A DNA stretch of 64,000 nt from assembly GCA_009846685.1 (NCBI GenBank), contig VWVY01000002.1, forward strand, positions 496,001-560,000, read 5' to 3'. Below are positions 1 to 8,351 of this stretch, piece after piece. The first letter of the stretch is position 1, and every line of letters starts with the position of its first letter. The notes under the pieces were generated by a model, which was given only the letters and a program-made list of their open reading frames with translations, was not told where the DNA came from and ran no database searches. Origin of the DNA: Rhizobiales bacterium SYSU XM002. GTDB taxonomy: Bacteria > Pseudomonadota > Alphaproteobacteria > Rhizobiales > Beijerinckiaceae. The position numbers and the translations under genes were made by a program.

Positions 1-124
1 TCGAGACCAGCGCGACTTTCGCAGAGCCTTCATGCACGGCGCGCGCCCTCGCTTGCAGCAGCGATTTTTTGCCGCATTAGCAAAGGATAAAGGCAAATAA
101 CGTCACTCTGGTGACCCAACCTCA
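1..124. other. Window edge, no gene seen
   Basis: No supported coding region lies in these bases. The last 60 bases are AT-richer than the surroundings and probably hold the promoter of the lipoprotein gene that begins at 125. I could not assign -35 and -10 elements with confidence. Confidence 0.3.
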
Positions 125-544
125 ATGAGGATTTCGATGCTGCACGGTTCGCCGTTTCGCTGTCTCTGCGTGATTCAGGCCGCCCTTCTGACGGCGACGC
201 TTGGTGCCTGCGCGACAGATGGAGCGGGAACGGGCACTGGTTCTGGTCAGGGACCGACGGCGCCGCGGTCAATCGGTGTCGTGACGACCATCCAGCCGGT
301 GCCGGAGTTCGTTTCCGCTTCACGCCCCGCCGCAGCTCCGGAATATATCCCCGTCGGCGTGACGCCACCAGCACGCGGCACCGACAAGCGCAGCGCCGAG
401 GATGTGAAGAAGCTTGAGGCGGATCTCGATGCGCAACGTAGTCGCAGCCGCGCCTATGCCGGACGGCCGACGCCGAAATCGAGTTACGACGGAAAACTAC
501 CGCCCCGACCGGCCCGGCCCCCGAAGGAGCCGGCGGCGGAATAG
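125..544 (+). CDS. Small proline-rich lipoprotein, unknown function
   Basis: The 139-residue product begins with a basic stretch and a hydrophobic run ending in the lipobox-like LGAC around residues 26-29. It should therefore be cleaved by signal peptidase II and lipid-anchored at Cys29. The mature part is low-complexity, rich in Gly, Thr, Pro and Ala, then charged (KKLEADLDAQRSRSRAY), with no domain I recognise. It is a single gene upstream of the aminotransferase and on the same strand. The lipobox is the main support for its being real; the function is unknown. Confidence 0.6.
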   Translation: MRISMLHGSPFRCLCVIQAALLTATLGACATDGAGTGTGSGQGPTAPRSIGVVTTIQPVPEFVSASRPAAAPEYIPVGVTPPARGTDKRSAEDVKKLEADLDAQRSRSRAYAGRPTPKSSYDGKLPPRPARPPKEPAAE

Positions 545-696
545 CCCCGACAAAGGGAGGCGCGCATCCTTCCGCGATTCATGCTAGACTTTATTGTGCG
601 GCCTGTGTCATCCGCGTGAGGCCGGTTCCCCGACCGGTAGGGGCAAACCCAGACGACACGACAACCCTGAACCCAACAAACCTGAAAGCCAGAAAG

Positions 697-1917
697 ATGA
701 ACGAGTTCCACCGCATCCGCCGATTGCCGCCTTACGTGTTCGAGCAAGTGAACAAGATCAAGGCGCAGGCGCGAGCTAATGGGGCAGACATCATCGATCT
801 GGGTATGGGGAACCCGGATCTGCCGGCACCCCGCCATGTCATCGAGAAGCTGGTCGAAACGGCGGGCAAACCGCGGACCGACCGATATTCCGCCTCGAAG
901 GGCATCGGCGGTCTGCGCCGGGCGCAGGCGAACTACTACGAGCGTCGCTTCGGTGTGAAGCTCAACCCGGATACGCAGGTCGTCGCGACCCTCGGTTCGA
1001 AGGAAGGCTTCGCCAACATGGCGCAGGCAATTTGCGGCCCAGGCGATGTCGTGATCGTGCCGAATCCGAGCTATCCGATCCACGCTTTCGGCTTCCTGAT
1101 GGCGGGCGGCGTGATCCGCTCCGTGCCCGCCGATCCGACGCCGGCAATGTTTCCGGCGCTGGAGCGTGCCGTGATGCATTCGGTGCCGAAACCGATCGCC
1201 CTCGTCGTTTGCTATCCGTCCAACCCGACGGCGCTGACGGCCGATCTCGATTTCTATCGCGATCTCGTCGCCTTCGCGAAGAAGCACGACCTGATCCTTC
1301 TGTCGGATCTCGCCTATGCTGAGGTCTATTTCGACGATGCCAACCCACCGCCTTCGGTGCTTCAGGTGCCCGGCGCGATGGATTGCACGGTCGAGTTCAC
1401 CTCGATGTCGAAGACCTTCTCGATGGCCGGTTGGCGCATGGGCTTCGCGGTGGGCAACGAGCGGCTGATCGGTGCACTCGCCCGCGTGAAGTCCTATCTT
1501 GATTACGGCGCCTACACGCCGATTCAGGTGGCTGCCACCGCCGCGCTCAACGGCCCGGATGACTGCATCCGCGAGATGCGTGACACCTACAGGAAGCGCC
1601 GCGACGCGATGATCGAGAGCTTCGGCAAGGCTGGCTGGGATATTCCCGTGCCCGAGGCGACGATGTTTGCCTGGGTGCAGATCCCGGAGAAGTTTCGCGC
1701 TCTCGGCTCGGTGGAATTCGCCAAGCTTCTCGTCGAGAAGGCGGAGGTCGCGGTCGCGCCGGGCCTCGGCTTCGGCGAACACGGGGATGAATACGTCCGC
1801 CTCGCCATCGTCGAGAACGAGCAGCGCATCCGGCAGGCCGCACGCAACCTGAAGAAGTTCTTCGACGGCGGCGATGCCTCGCTCCACAACGTCATCGCGA
1901 TGCAGAAGGCGGGGTGA
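697..1917 (+). CDS. alaC: AlaC-type class I/II aminotransferase
   Basis: The 406-residue protein is a fold-type I PLP aminotransferase. It closely resembles E. coli AlaC (glutamate-pyruvate aminotransferase) from the N-terminal FHRIRRLPPYVF to the C-terminal GFGEHGDEYVRLA. Visible landmarks are the substrate-side LGMGNPDLP, the NPSYPIH and CYPSNPT loops, and the Schiff-base Lys239 in SMSKTFSMAGWRMGF. Alphaproteobacterial relatives near hom are often labelled LL-diaminopimelate or aspartate aminotransferase, so the exact substrate is uncertain. I chose the ATG at 697 because homology starts there; the in-frame ATG at 616 adds an unrelated leader. hom lies 5 kb away on the same strand. Confidence 0.88.
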   Translation: MNEFHRIRRLPPYVFEQVNKIKAQARANGADIIDLGMGNPDLPAPRHVIEKLVETAGKPRTDRYSASKGIGGLRRAQANYYERRFGVKLNPDTQVVATLGSKEGFANMAQAICGPGDVVIVPNPSYPIHAFGFLMAGGVIRSVPADPTPAMFPALERAVMHSVPKPIALVVCYPSNPTALTADLDFYRDLVAFAKKHDLILLSDLAYAEVYFDDANPPPSVLQVPGAMDCTVEFTSMSKTFSMAGWRMGFAVGNERLIGALARVKSYLDYGAYTPIQVAATAALNGPDDCIREMRDTYRKRRDAMIESFGKAGWDIPVPEATMFAWVQIPEKFRALGSVEFAKLLVEKAEVAVAPGLGFGEHGDEYVRLAIVENEQRIRQAARNLKKFFDGGDASLHNVIAMQKAG

Positions 1918-2412
1918 TTACATCGGCGGCGTGATGCTGTCGTAGCTGTAATCGAGCCTCAGCAACTGACTTTCAAAACGAAGGATGCGCCCCTCCGGCG
2001 CATCCAGCCAGATTCTGACCTGCATGCCGGGCCTGTTTCCAGCTTGCGGCAGGCGGGCCAGCAGACTGTAGGCATGCATGGACACACCGCCTTCGGTTTG
2101 TTCGCCATCATCCCGGCATTCGGAATATTGCGGCGCCGCGATCTGTTTTGCACGCTCGGTCGGGTCGAGTTCCTGCTTTTCCCATGGGCCATCGCGTCGC
2201 GAATAGCGCGTATTGCCGATATAGATGTCTTCCCAGACCTTGTTCACCGCCCGATGCGTGCTGACGACGCGATAGGCCGGTGTCTTGATCAGACGCGCGT
2301 AGACGGCGCGGATCGCGGCGCAGTCAATCTCCGTTGCCGGAGCGGGAAGGGCGGAAAGCGCGAGCAGGCCACCGGCTGCAAGCGCGACCCGAAGGTTCCG
2401 GGAAGGGCTCAT
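1918..2412 (-). CDS. Exported protein, paralogue of upstream neighbour
   Basis: The 164-residue product has a signal peptide (RNLRVALAAGGLLALSALPAPATE) and then one compact domain with Cys residues in IDCAAIR and YSECRDD. It aligns with the next gene upstream: ECEAI/DCAAI, PGYRQL/PAYRVV, WTK/WEK, SDC/SEC and a final IWxxxxxGxxxR strand pattern. Its ATG overlaps the stop of that neighbour in an ATGA junction, so the two are co-translated. I chose the start at 2412 because a longer reading would run through the neighbour. Its stop abuts that of the aminotransferase. Probably periplasmic; function unknown. Confidence 0.72.
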   Translation of the reverse strand: MSPSRNLRVALAAGGLLALSALPAPATEIDCAAIRAVYARLIKTPAYRVVSTHRAVNKVWEDIYIGNTRYSRRDGPWEKQELDPTERAKQIAAPQYSECRDDGEQTEGGVSMHAYSLLARLPQAGNRPGMQVRIWLDAPEGRILRFESQLLRLDYSYDSITPPM

Positions 2413-2930
2413 GGAATCGGTGGGATTTGCGTTCTGAAATCGAGATCGACGCGCGTGTTCGGGCTGACGACACGATGCGCGAGCCCGTCCGCGACGCCAA
2501 CCCAGATCTCGCTCTCGACCGGTCCGCCGGGTAGCGCGGGGCCGGACTTGGGTTTGATCGGCGTCATCGTGTAGCGGTAGACCTTCATCCGCCCGGCTGG
2601 CAGCGTCTCGGCGCGGACTTCGGTGCAATCCGAGATCGTTGCGGTTTCGAGGATATTGGCGAGCATCGAGGCGCGCGCGCCGGCGCGGAGCGGGATCTTG
2701 GTCCATTTGCCGGAAATCTGCGCGTAGATCGTCTCGGCGGTCACCACGAACTCCATCTTCGAGGCTTGCGGTGCGGTGACCTCGATGAGCTGCCGGTAAC
2801 CCGGCACGGCCGAGACGGCCTTGAAGGAATTCTGGATCGCCTCGCATTCGACGGGGCCTGCGTTCGCGGGTGTCGCCAGCGAGAGGGCGGCCAGCGCCGC
2901 GAGCGGAAGGAACGGAAATCGCAAGATCAT
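2409..2930 (-). CDS. Exported protein, first of a tandem paralogue pair
   Basis: This 173-residue protein begins with a clear Sec signal (ILRFPFLPLAALAALSLATPANA) with an AxA cleavage site near residue 24. The mature region keeps Cys at ECEAI and SDCTEV, likely a disulfide, and a C-terminal ESEIWVGVADGLAHR segment. The next gene repeats the same pattern, so the pair looks like a tandem duplication. The layout, about 150 residues with an IW-x-GL-x-R strand, resembles small periplasmic DUF proteins, but I cannot name the family. The gene is divergent from telA, whose promoter probably shares the 163-bp gap. Confidence 0.72.
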   Translation of the reverse strand: MILRFPFLPLAALAALSLATPANAGPVECEAIQNSFKAVSAVPGYRQLIEVTAPQASKMEFVVTAETIYAQISGKWTKIPLRAGARASMLANILETATISDCTEVRAETLPAGRMKVYRYTMTPIKPKSGPALPGGPVESEIWVGVADGLAHRVVSPNTRVDLDFRTQIPPIP

Positions 2931-3093
2931 GCCCTCGGGAACACAATCTACCTATAGCGCGAGCGGCCGGATTGCGAGGTGCGAAATCGCACAAAATCGA
3001 TCCTTCCGACCCGCGCGAGGGTGACAAGAACAGGGGCGATCCCTAAATCTTGTGCCGCGCGCCCCGCGCCTCCTCGAACCGCTGGACCTTGCC

Positions 3094-4191
3094 ATGACCG
3101 AGCCGAACGCCAAGACCGATGTCGATACGCTGCGCGAGCAGGCGCACTTGCCCTCGATCCAGCTCGACAAGGGCAAGCTCGAGGCCGCCAAGCGCGATCT
3201 CGATATCGAGGATCGGTCGCGCATCGTCACCTATGGCGATGCCGCCCAGCGTCAGGTCTCTGATTTTGCCGACCGGATTCTGGCCGAAACCCGTAACAAG
3301 GAAATGGGCCGCACGGGCGAACTGCTCTCGGATATTCTCGCGAAAGCCAAGGGGCTCGACCCTGCCGCCATTGGCAAGCTCAACTGGTTCCAGCGTCTGT
3401 TCACCTCCATGGAAGCGCGCGTCCGTCGCTTCAAGGAGCGCTTCGAGAATGTCGCAGGCCAGATCGATCGCGTGACGATCGACCTCGACAAGCACAAGGA
3501 GGGCCTGCGCCGCGATATTGCGATGCTCGACGACCTCCACGAGCAGACGCGCGCGGCTATCGCCGAACTCGACGTCTATATCGAGGCCGGCAAGGCTTAC
3601 GGCGAGGAATTCAAGGTCGGACGCCTTGCGCAACTCAAGGCGGACGCCGATGCGAAGGCGAACACGACCGAAGGCCTGATGGCCGCGCAGACCTATCAGG
3701 ACGCGCTCCAGGCACTCGACCGGTTGGAGAAGCGCGTGATGTATCTCCAGCAGGCGCGGCAGATCGGTTTCCAGCAATTGCCGCAGATCCGCATCGTCCA
3801 GGCGGGTGACGAGACGCTGATCGAGAACCTTCAGGCGACGACGCAGCTCACCATCCCGGTGTGGAAGCAGAAGATGATCCTGCTACTTGGCCTGTCGCGC
3901 CAGAATTCGGCGCTGGAGATGCAACGCACCGTGACCGATGCCACGAATGAGATGCTCAAGCAGGCCTCGGAAATGATGAAGACGCAGGCGATCGAGATCG
4001 AGCGCCAATCCCAGCGCGGCATCATCGACATCGCGACGCTGGAGAAGACCAACCGCGATCTGATCGACACCATCTCCGGTGTGCTGAAGGTGCAGAACGA
4101 GGGCCGCGCCAAGCGGGCCGAGATCGAGCGCAAGCTCGGCGACATGACCAACGAATTGAAGAAGAACCTGAGCGCGCTGCCGAGTGCGTGA
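3094..4191 (+). CDS. telA: TelA family protein (toxic anion resistance)
   Basis: The 365-residue product is helical and charged, with the TelA/KlaA (PF05816) pattern: a central helical region (LDKHKEGLRRDIAMLDDLHEQ), then IRIVQAGDETLIENLQATTQLTIPVWKQKM around residues 245-275, and LLGLSRQNSALEMQ. Family members are linked to tellurite and other toxic-anion resistance and to envelope-stress phenotypes; the mechanism is unsettled. There is no signal peptide, so the protein is cytoplasmic. I prefer the ATG at 3094 over the in-frame one at 3052, whose extra residues are not family-like. It stands alone, followed by a strong hairpin. Confidence 0.88.
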   Translation: MTEPNAKTDVDTLREQAHLPSIQLDKGKLEAAKRDLDIEDRSRIVTYGDAAQRQVSDFADRILAETRNKEMGRTGELLSDILAKAKGLDPAAIGKLNWFQRLFTSMEARVRRFKERFENVAGQIDRVTIDLDKHKEGLRRDIAMLDDLHEQTRAAIAELDVYIEAGKAYGEEFKVGRLAQLKADADAKANTTEGLMAAQTYQDALQALDRLEKRVMYLQQARQIGFQQLPQIRIVQAGDETLIENLQATTQLTIPVWKQKMILLLGLSRQNSALEMQRTVTDATNEMLKQASEMMKTQAIEIERQSQRGIIDIATLEKTNRDLIDTISGVLKVQNEGRAKRAEIERKLGDMTNELKKNLSALPSA

Positions 4192-4204
4192 GGCTCGGCC
4201 CTTC

Positions 4205-4227
4205 ATGGCCGGGCATGGCCCGGCCAT
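4205..4227 (+). terminator. Hairpin after telA
   Basis: A perfect 10-bp inverted repeat (ATGGCCGGGC, loop ATG, GCCCGGCCAT) begins 14 bases after the telA stop. No U-tract follows, so this may be a Rho-independent-like stop or an mRNA-end stabiliser. A second inverted repeat (CCGCCGAA at 4291-4298, TTCGGCGG at 4311-4318) lies nearer the convergent VOC gene and could end transcription from the other side. Confidence 0.55.
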
Positions 4228-4329
4228 CGGCGATTTTCTGCGCAACATGCCCGAGGTATGATGCTCGCCCCTTGGGGGCATGCGGCAGAGCCGCCGAATT
4301 CTCGCCTGTTTTCGGCGGAAGAGCAGGGG

Positions 4330-4824
4330 TTACTTCGTCCCCGCATCACCGGGGCAATGCTCGCCCATCTGGGCAACCATCGCCCTGAAGCCTTCCTCGA
4401 TCTCGGCGGGCGTCAGGTCGCGCTTGTGCGTGGCGATCGACCATTCGTGCCCGAAGGGATCGGTGAGCTTGCCGTAGCGGTCGCCCCAGAACATGTCCGC
4501 CGGCGGCATTTTGGCAGTGCAGCCTGCCGCCACGGCTTTGGTGAAGGCCGCATCGCAGTCCTCGACGTAAAGGTGCAGCACAAGTGGCGTGCCCTTGAGG
4601 GCCAGCGGCCCGAACGAGCCCCATCCCGGCGCTTCATCGGTCAGGAACAGCACCGAATTGCCGATGCGAAAGGAGGCGTGCATCAGCTTGCCGTCGGGCG
4701 AGGGCAGGCGGGAGAGTTCCTCTGCACCGAACGCGACCTTGTAGAAATCGAGCGCCTTGGCGGCGCCATCGATGATGAGGTGCGGTGTGACGGTATGCAT
4801 ACCGTCGGGGATCGGCTTGACCAC
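4330..4824 (-). CDS. VOC/PhnB-like glyoxalase-fold protein
   Basis: The 164-residue protein has the PhnB-like vicinal-oxygen-chelate fold: TVTPHLIIDGAAKALDFYKVAFGA at the start, GNSVLFLTDE, HLYVEDCDAAFTKAVAAGC, and the C-terminal WGDRYGKLTDPFGHEWSIATHK. These proteins usually form dimers and may bind metal; substrates are mostly unknown. The gene lies 4 bases downstream of the marR-type gene and is very likely co-transcribed with it, which suggests inducible expression. Three other VOC-type genes occur in the window (5423, 44938, 57785), none a close copy. Confidence 0.8.
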   Translation of the reverse strand: MVKPIPDGMHTVTPHLIIDGAAKALDFYKVAFGAEELSRLPSPDGKLMHASFRIGNSVLFLTDEAPGWGSFGPLALKGTPLVLHLYVEDCDAAFTKAVAAGCTAKMPPADMFWGDRYGKLTDPFGHEWSIATHKRDLTPAEIEEGFRAMVAQMGEHCPGDAGTK

Positions 4825-4828
4825 GGTT

Positions 4829-5308
4829 TCAGTCCTTTCGGTTGGGTGAGGGGGGAGTTGGCGCCGCCAGACGATCCAGTGCGGTGCGGATCACCGTGCT
4901 TTTGCCCGCGAGTTCGACATCAAGCTGGGCATGTTCGGCGCGCCAGATCGGCAGGGCCGCATGCATCAGGTTCGCGCCTTTCGCCGTCAGTGCCGGACGG
5001 CGAATGCGTTTGTCCTTGTCGTCGGGTGTCAGGATGACGAGTTGCCCGCGTTCGAGTGCCTTGAGGGCTGCGGTCGTCGTGGTCTGGTCGATTCCGAGGA
5101 AGTCCGCGAGTTCCGAGACGGTCGTCGGCTTAGGGACGCTCAGTCGCATCATCAGCGAGAACTGGTTGTTGGTGATCCCGAGCGGGCGGAAAGCAGCATC
5201 GAACCGGCGTGCCAGTTTGCGTGCCGCCCGCTGTGCCGCGAAGCACAGGCACGTGTCGCGGACATGCAGGACATCGGCGGGCGGGAGGGGGCTGACGGCC
5301 TCGATCAT
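4829..5308 (-). CDS. MarR family transcriptional regulator
   Basis: This 159-residue winged-helix protein has the MarR layout: dimerisation helices at the N terminus (CFAAQRAARKLARRFDAAFRPLGITNNQFSLM), a helix-turn-helix in TVSELADFLGIDQTTTTAALKALERGQLV, and the wing DDKDKRIRRPALTAKG. Cys20 and Cys22 near the N terminus could be redox-sensing, but that is speculation. It is first in a two-gene operon with the VOC gene and divergent from a second VOC gene at 5423. A perfect palindrome 24 bp upstream of its ATG is the likely operator. Confidence 0.87.
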   Translation of the reverse strand: MIEAVSPLPPADVLHVRDTCLCFAAQRAARKLARRFDAAFRPLGITNNQFSLMMRLSVPKPTTVSELADFLGIDQTTTTAALKALERGQLVILTPDDKDKRIRRPALTAKGANLMHAALPIWRAEHAQLDVELAGKSTVIRTALDRLAAPTPPSPNRKD

Positions 5309-5331
5309 CGGCGTTTGACTCTTTCAAAAAC

Positions 5332-5343
5332 ATTGATATCAAT
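5332..5343. promoter_or_regulatory. Probable MarR operator
   Basis: The perfect 12-bp palindrome ATTGATATCAAT lies in the divergent gap between the marR gene (ATG at 5308) and the VOC gene at 5423. A consensus TATAAT sits at 5347-5352, with a weak -35 (TTTCAA region, about 5323-5328) 18 bases upstream. The palindrome thus falls between -35 and -10 of the rightward promoter, an ideal place for repression. Confidence 0.6.
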
Positions 5344-5422
5344 ATTTATAATGGGCGGCAAGCCGTATTTCGGATATGCCAAGCATGGCACTGCCGCCGC
5401 GCTCGACACATGAGGATCAGCA

Positions 5423-5902
5423 ATGGCCAGCGCCAAGAACACCATCTGCCTGTGGTTCAACGGAGATGCCGAGGCGGCGGCGCGTTTTTACGCGGAGACC
5501 TTCCCCGACAGCGCCATGGGGGCTGTTCATCGTGCCCCTGTCGACTATCCTTCGGGCAGGGCGGGCGATGCGATGATGGTCGAATTCACGGTCGCCGGCA
5601 TCCCCTGCGTCGGCATCAACGGCGGGCCGATGTTCCGGCACAGCGAAGCCTTTTCCTTCATGATCGCCGCGGACAGCCAGCAGGAAACCGATCGATACTG
5701 GAATGCCATTGTCACGAATGGCGGCCAGGAAAACGCCTGCGGCTGGTGCCGGGACAAGTGGGGCATCTTCTGGCAGATCACGCCGCGTGTGCTCACCGAG
5801 GCCGTCGCGGCTGGCGGAGATGCGGCGAAACGCGTGTTCGAAGCGATGATGGGTATGAAGAAAATCGACGTCGCAGCCATTGAGGCAGCTCGCCGCGGAT
5901 AA
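5423..5902 (+). CDS. PhnB-like VOC protein (3-demethylubiquinone MTase fold)
   Basis: The 159-residue product matches the PF06983-type VOC domain: TICLWFNGDAEAAARFYAETFPDS, then MMVEFTVAGIPCVGINGG, then a C-terminal NACGWCRDKWGIFWQITPRVL. Despite the family's historical methyltransferase name, members are glyoxalase-fold proteins of unclear reaction. It is transcribed divergently from marR behind the palindrome at 5332-5343, so it is probably the regulator's main target. The DUF1428 gene follows 90 bases later in the same direction. Confidence 0.82.
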   Translation: MASAKNTICLWFNGDAEAAARFYAETFPDSAMGAVHRAPVDYPSGRAGDAMMVEFTVAGIPCVGINGGPMFRHSEAFSFMIAADSQQETDRYWNAIVTNGGQENACGWCRDKWGIFWQITPRVLTEAVAAGGDAAKRVFEAMMGMKKIDVAAIEAARRG

Positions 5903-5992
5903 CGGCGACGATTCGGGAGCAGCGCCTGCGGCTGGGGCGATCGCCAAGTCCCCGGAGCAAGCTCAGGCCCGAAACGAGAGGGAAACAGGATC

Positions 5993-6343
5993 ATGTATGT
6001 TGATGGCTGCGTATTCGCCGTGCCCAATGCCAACAGAGAGGCATTTTCGCGCTTTTCTGAGATGGCCTGCGCGCTCTTCCGCGAACATGGGGCGCTGGAG
6101 GCCTACGATTGCTGGGGTGACCAAGTGCCCGACGGCAAGCTCACCTCCTTTCCGATGGCGGTGAAGCTGGAACCGGGTGAGACCGTGGTGTTCTCGTGGA
6201 TGAAATGGCCGGACAAGGCGACGCGTGACGCGGGAATGGAGGCTGCCTGTGCCGATCCTCGCCTGAACAATGAGGAGTTCAAGTCGCTCTTTGACGGAAA
6301 GCGGATGATCTTCGGCAGTTTCGTGCCGCTCGCTACCGATTGA
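5993..6343 (+). CDS. DUF1428 (YbaA-like) protein
   Basis: The 116-residue protein has the DUF1428 signature: MYVDGCVFAVPNANREAF, a central GALEAYDCWGDQVPDGKLTSF, then ETVVFSWMKWPDKATRD and a C-terminal FDGKRMIFGSFVPL. It folds as a ferredoxin-like dimeric alpha-beta barrel in known structures; the function is unknown. A GAGAGGGAAAC ribosome-binding region precedes the ATG. It sits downstream of the VOC gene and may share its MarR-controlled promoter. Confidence 0.85.
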   Translation: MYVDGCVFAVPNANREAFSRFSEMACALFREHGALEAYDCWGDQVPDGKLTSFPMAVKLEPGETVVFSWMKWPDKATRDAGMEAACADPRLNNEEFKSLFDGKRMIFGSFVPLATD

Positions 6344-6452
6344 CACTTGGAAAATGCGTAAAATAGACGAAAATTCGAGGCAATATGTAAGAAAAATTTC
6401 GAAAATCCGGGCGTATATTGCAGGAAGAAAAGACACGAACGGGGCGTGATCG

Positions 6453-6821
6453 ATGAACCTTCCGCATCTATTGGCCGGCCTTTTGGTCATCGGATTTGCG
6501 TTGGCGCATTCCTATCTCGGGGAACGCCGCATCTTCCCGGAACTTGCGAACAAGCGTGGTGTTGCCTTCGAGCCGTTGCTCTCGCCGTGGCACTTCCGGA
6601 TCATGCGCGGCACGTGGCATACGCTGACCTTGTTCGGCTTCGGGCTCGGCGCGCTGCTCATCACCATCGCCACGCCTCCCCTTGCTGAAAAAATCGGCAT
6701 CTGCGGCGTCATTTCGATTTCCACCGCCGTCATTGCTGCCTATTGGGCCTATGTGAGCCGTTTCTGGCATTTCGGCTGGCTCGCCTTTCTGGTAGTCTCC
6801 CTGCTCTGCTGGTGGGGCTGA
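6453..6821 (+). CDS. Small integral membrane protein
   Basis: The 122-residue product has about four hydrophobic segments: residues 5-21, 55-75, 80-97 and 103-120. A polar stretch with EFxxLLSPWHFRIMRGTWHTL-like character connects the first two. I do not recognise the family. The 110 bases before it are markedly AT-rich and should hold its own promoter. hom follows 108 bases later on the same strand but has its own strong ribosome-binding site. Confidence 0.65.
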   Translation: MNLPHLLAGLLVIGFALAHSYLGERRIFPELANKRGVAFEPLLSPWHFRIMRGTWHTLTLFGFGLGALLITIATPPLAEKIGICGVISISTAVIAAYWAYVSRFWHFGWLAFLVVSLLCWWG

Positions 6822-6929
6822 GCCTGCCCGCCAAAAAACCTGTTTCCCCCGCGCAGGGCGATGTTCTAGAACCCCTGCCGTGGCCCGCCGGAATCGGTGT
6901 GAGCCCGGTCGTCGGCAAGGGAGTTGGGC

Positions 6930-8231
6930 ATGGCGCAGGCATTGAAGATCGGTATCGCGGGTCTCGGCACGGTCGGTGCCTCCACGATCCGCATTCTCAC
7001 CGCCGCGCACAACGAACTCGCCGAACGCGCCGGCCGGCCAATCGAGATCGTCGCGATCTCCGCGCGGTCGAAGGGCAAGGATCGGGGCGTCGAACTTGGC
7101 GCTTACCGCTGGTATGACGACCCGGTTGCGCTCGCGGCCGATCCGGACGTCGAACTCGTTGTCGAACTGATGGGCGGCGCGGAAGGCTCGGCGAAGGCGC
7201 TCATTGAGGCCGCGCTCTCGCTCGGCAAGCCCGTCGTCACCGCCAACAAGGCACTGCTCGCAGCGCATGGCCCGGCGCTGGCGACACTTGCTGAACAGAA
7301 GGGCACGACCATCGCATTCGAGGCTGCGGCGGCCGGTGGTATCCCCGTCATCAAGGCGCTGCGCGAGGCGCTGGTCGGCAACAAGATCAGCCGCGTTTCC
7401 GGCATCCTCAACGGCACCTGCAACTACATTCTCTCGCGCATGGAAGCCGAGGGGCTCGATTTCGCGCAATGCCTCAAGGCGGCGCAGGACCTCGGCTATG
7501 CGGAGGCTGACCCGACCTTTGATATCGAAGGCTACGACACCGCCCACAAGCTCGCGCTGCTCTCCGCGCTGGCCTTCGGCACCGAGGTCGATGGCGACGC
7601 GGTCTATGTCGAGGGCATCTCGAACGTCACCCCGCTCGATCTCGAAATGGCGGAGGAACTCGGGTTCCGCATCAAGCTGCTGGGCGTCGCAGAGCGCACG
7701 GCGCAGGGGGTCGAGCAGCGTGTGCACCCGACCTTCGTGTCGAGGTCGAGCCAGCTCGCGAGCGTGATGGGCGTGACGAACGCCGTTGCTATCGAGGCAG
7801 AGCCCGTGGGAACCATCACGCTCGTCGGCCCCGGCGCCGGGGGCGGGGCGACCGCTTCGGCGGTCGTCGGCGATATCGTCGATCTCGCACGTGGCAATCA
7901 GGTCGCGACTTTCGGCCGGCCCTCGCAGGCGCTCGAAAAGCCGGTGCGCGCGCCGATGCAACGGCACGAGGGCGGCTATTACATCCGGCTTCAGGTCATG
8001 GACCGGCCCGGCGCGGCGGCGATCATCGCGACCCGCATGGCCGAGCGCGGCATCAGTCTCGAATCCATTCTCCAGAAGGGCAGGGGTGCACGCCGGTCGG
8101 AAAGCGGAGCCGTGCCGGTGATCCTCATCACCTACGCGACGACTGAGCTCCTCATCCGCAACGCCGTCGCCGCCATCGCCGAGGATGGCGTGCTCGACGG
8201 TCCGCCGCAGGTGATCCGCATCGAGCGGTGA
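6930..8231 (+). CDS. hom: Homoserine dehydrogenase
   Basis: The protein reduces aspartate semialdehyde to homoserine with NAD(P)H, the branch to threonine and methionine. The 433 residues show the Rossmann motif GLGTVG at 11-16, ELMGGAEGSAKALIE, the GTCNYIL motif near 160, the catalytic Lys207 in GYDTAHKLALLSALAFG, and a C-terminal ACT domain (YYIRLQVMDRPGAAAIIATRMAERGI) for threonine feedback. The start at 6930 is set by AAGGGAG at 6917-6923; a TTG six bases upstream is unlikely. glpX follows 120 bases downstream. Confidence 0.96.
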   Translation: MAQALKIGIAGLGTVGASTIRILTAAHNELAERAGRPIEIVAISARSKGKDRGVELGAYRWYDDPVALAADPDVELVVELMGGAEGSAKALIEAALSLGKPVVTANKALLAAHGPALATLAEQKGTTIAFEAAAAGGIPVIKALREALVGNKISRVSGILNGTCNYILSRMEAEGLDFAQCLKAAQDLGYAEADPTFDIEGYDTAHKLALLSALAFGTEVDGDAVYVEGISNVTPLDLEMAEELGFRIKLLGVAERTAQGVEQRVHPTFVSRSSQLASVMGVTNAVAIEAEPVGTITLVGPGAGGGATASAVVGDIVDLARGNQVATFGRPSQALEKPVRAPMQRHEGGYYIRLQVMDRPGAAAIIATRMAERGISLESILQKGRGARRSESGAVPVILITYATTELLIRNAVAAIAEDGVLDGPPQVIRIER

Positions 8232-8351
8232 ACGCCCCGGGCGCTAAGCAAAACCGTGAAATTCTCGCGCGCCCCCGTGACGCGCGGCAGTTCGGCTGCT
8301 AGAAGCCGCTCGCATTCGCGCATTCGTCGTCCATAACCGAGCGGGACCGCC

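Noticed and set aside
484-1887. Long open frame opposite alaC
   Set aside because: It is antisense to a clear AlaC gene, is Arg/His-rich with no domain pattern, and comes from the high-GC third positions of the real gene.
6468-7967. 499-codon open frame opposite hom
   Set aside because: hom is unmistakable on the other strand, and the product is low-complexity.
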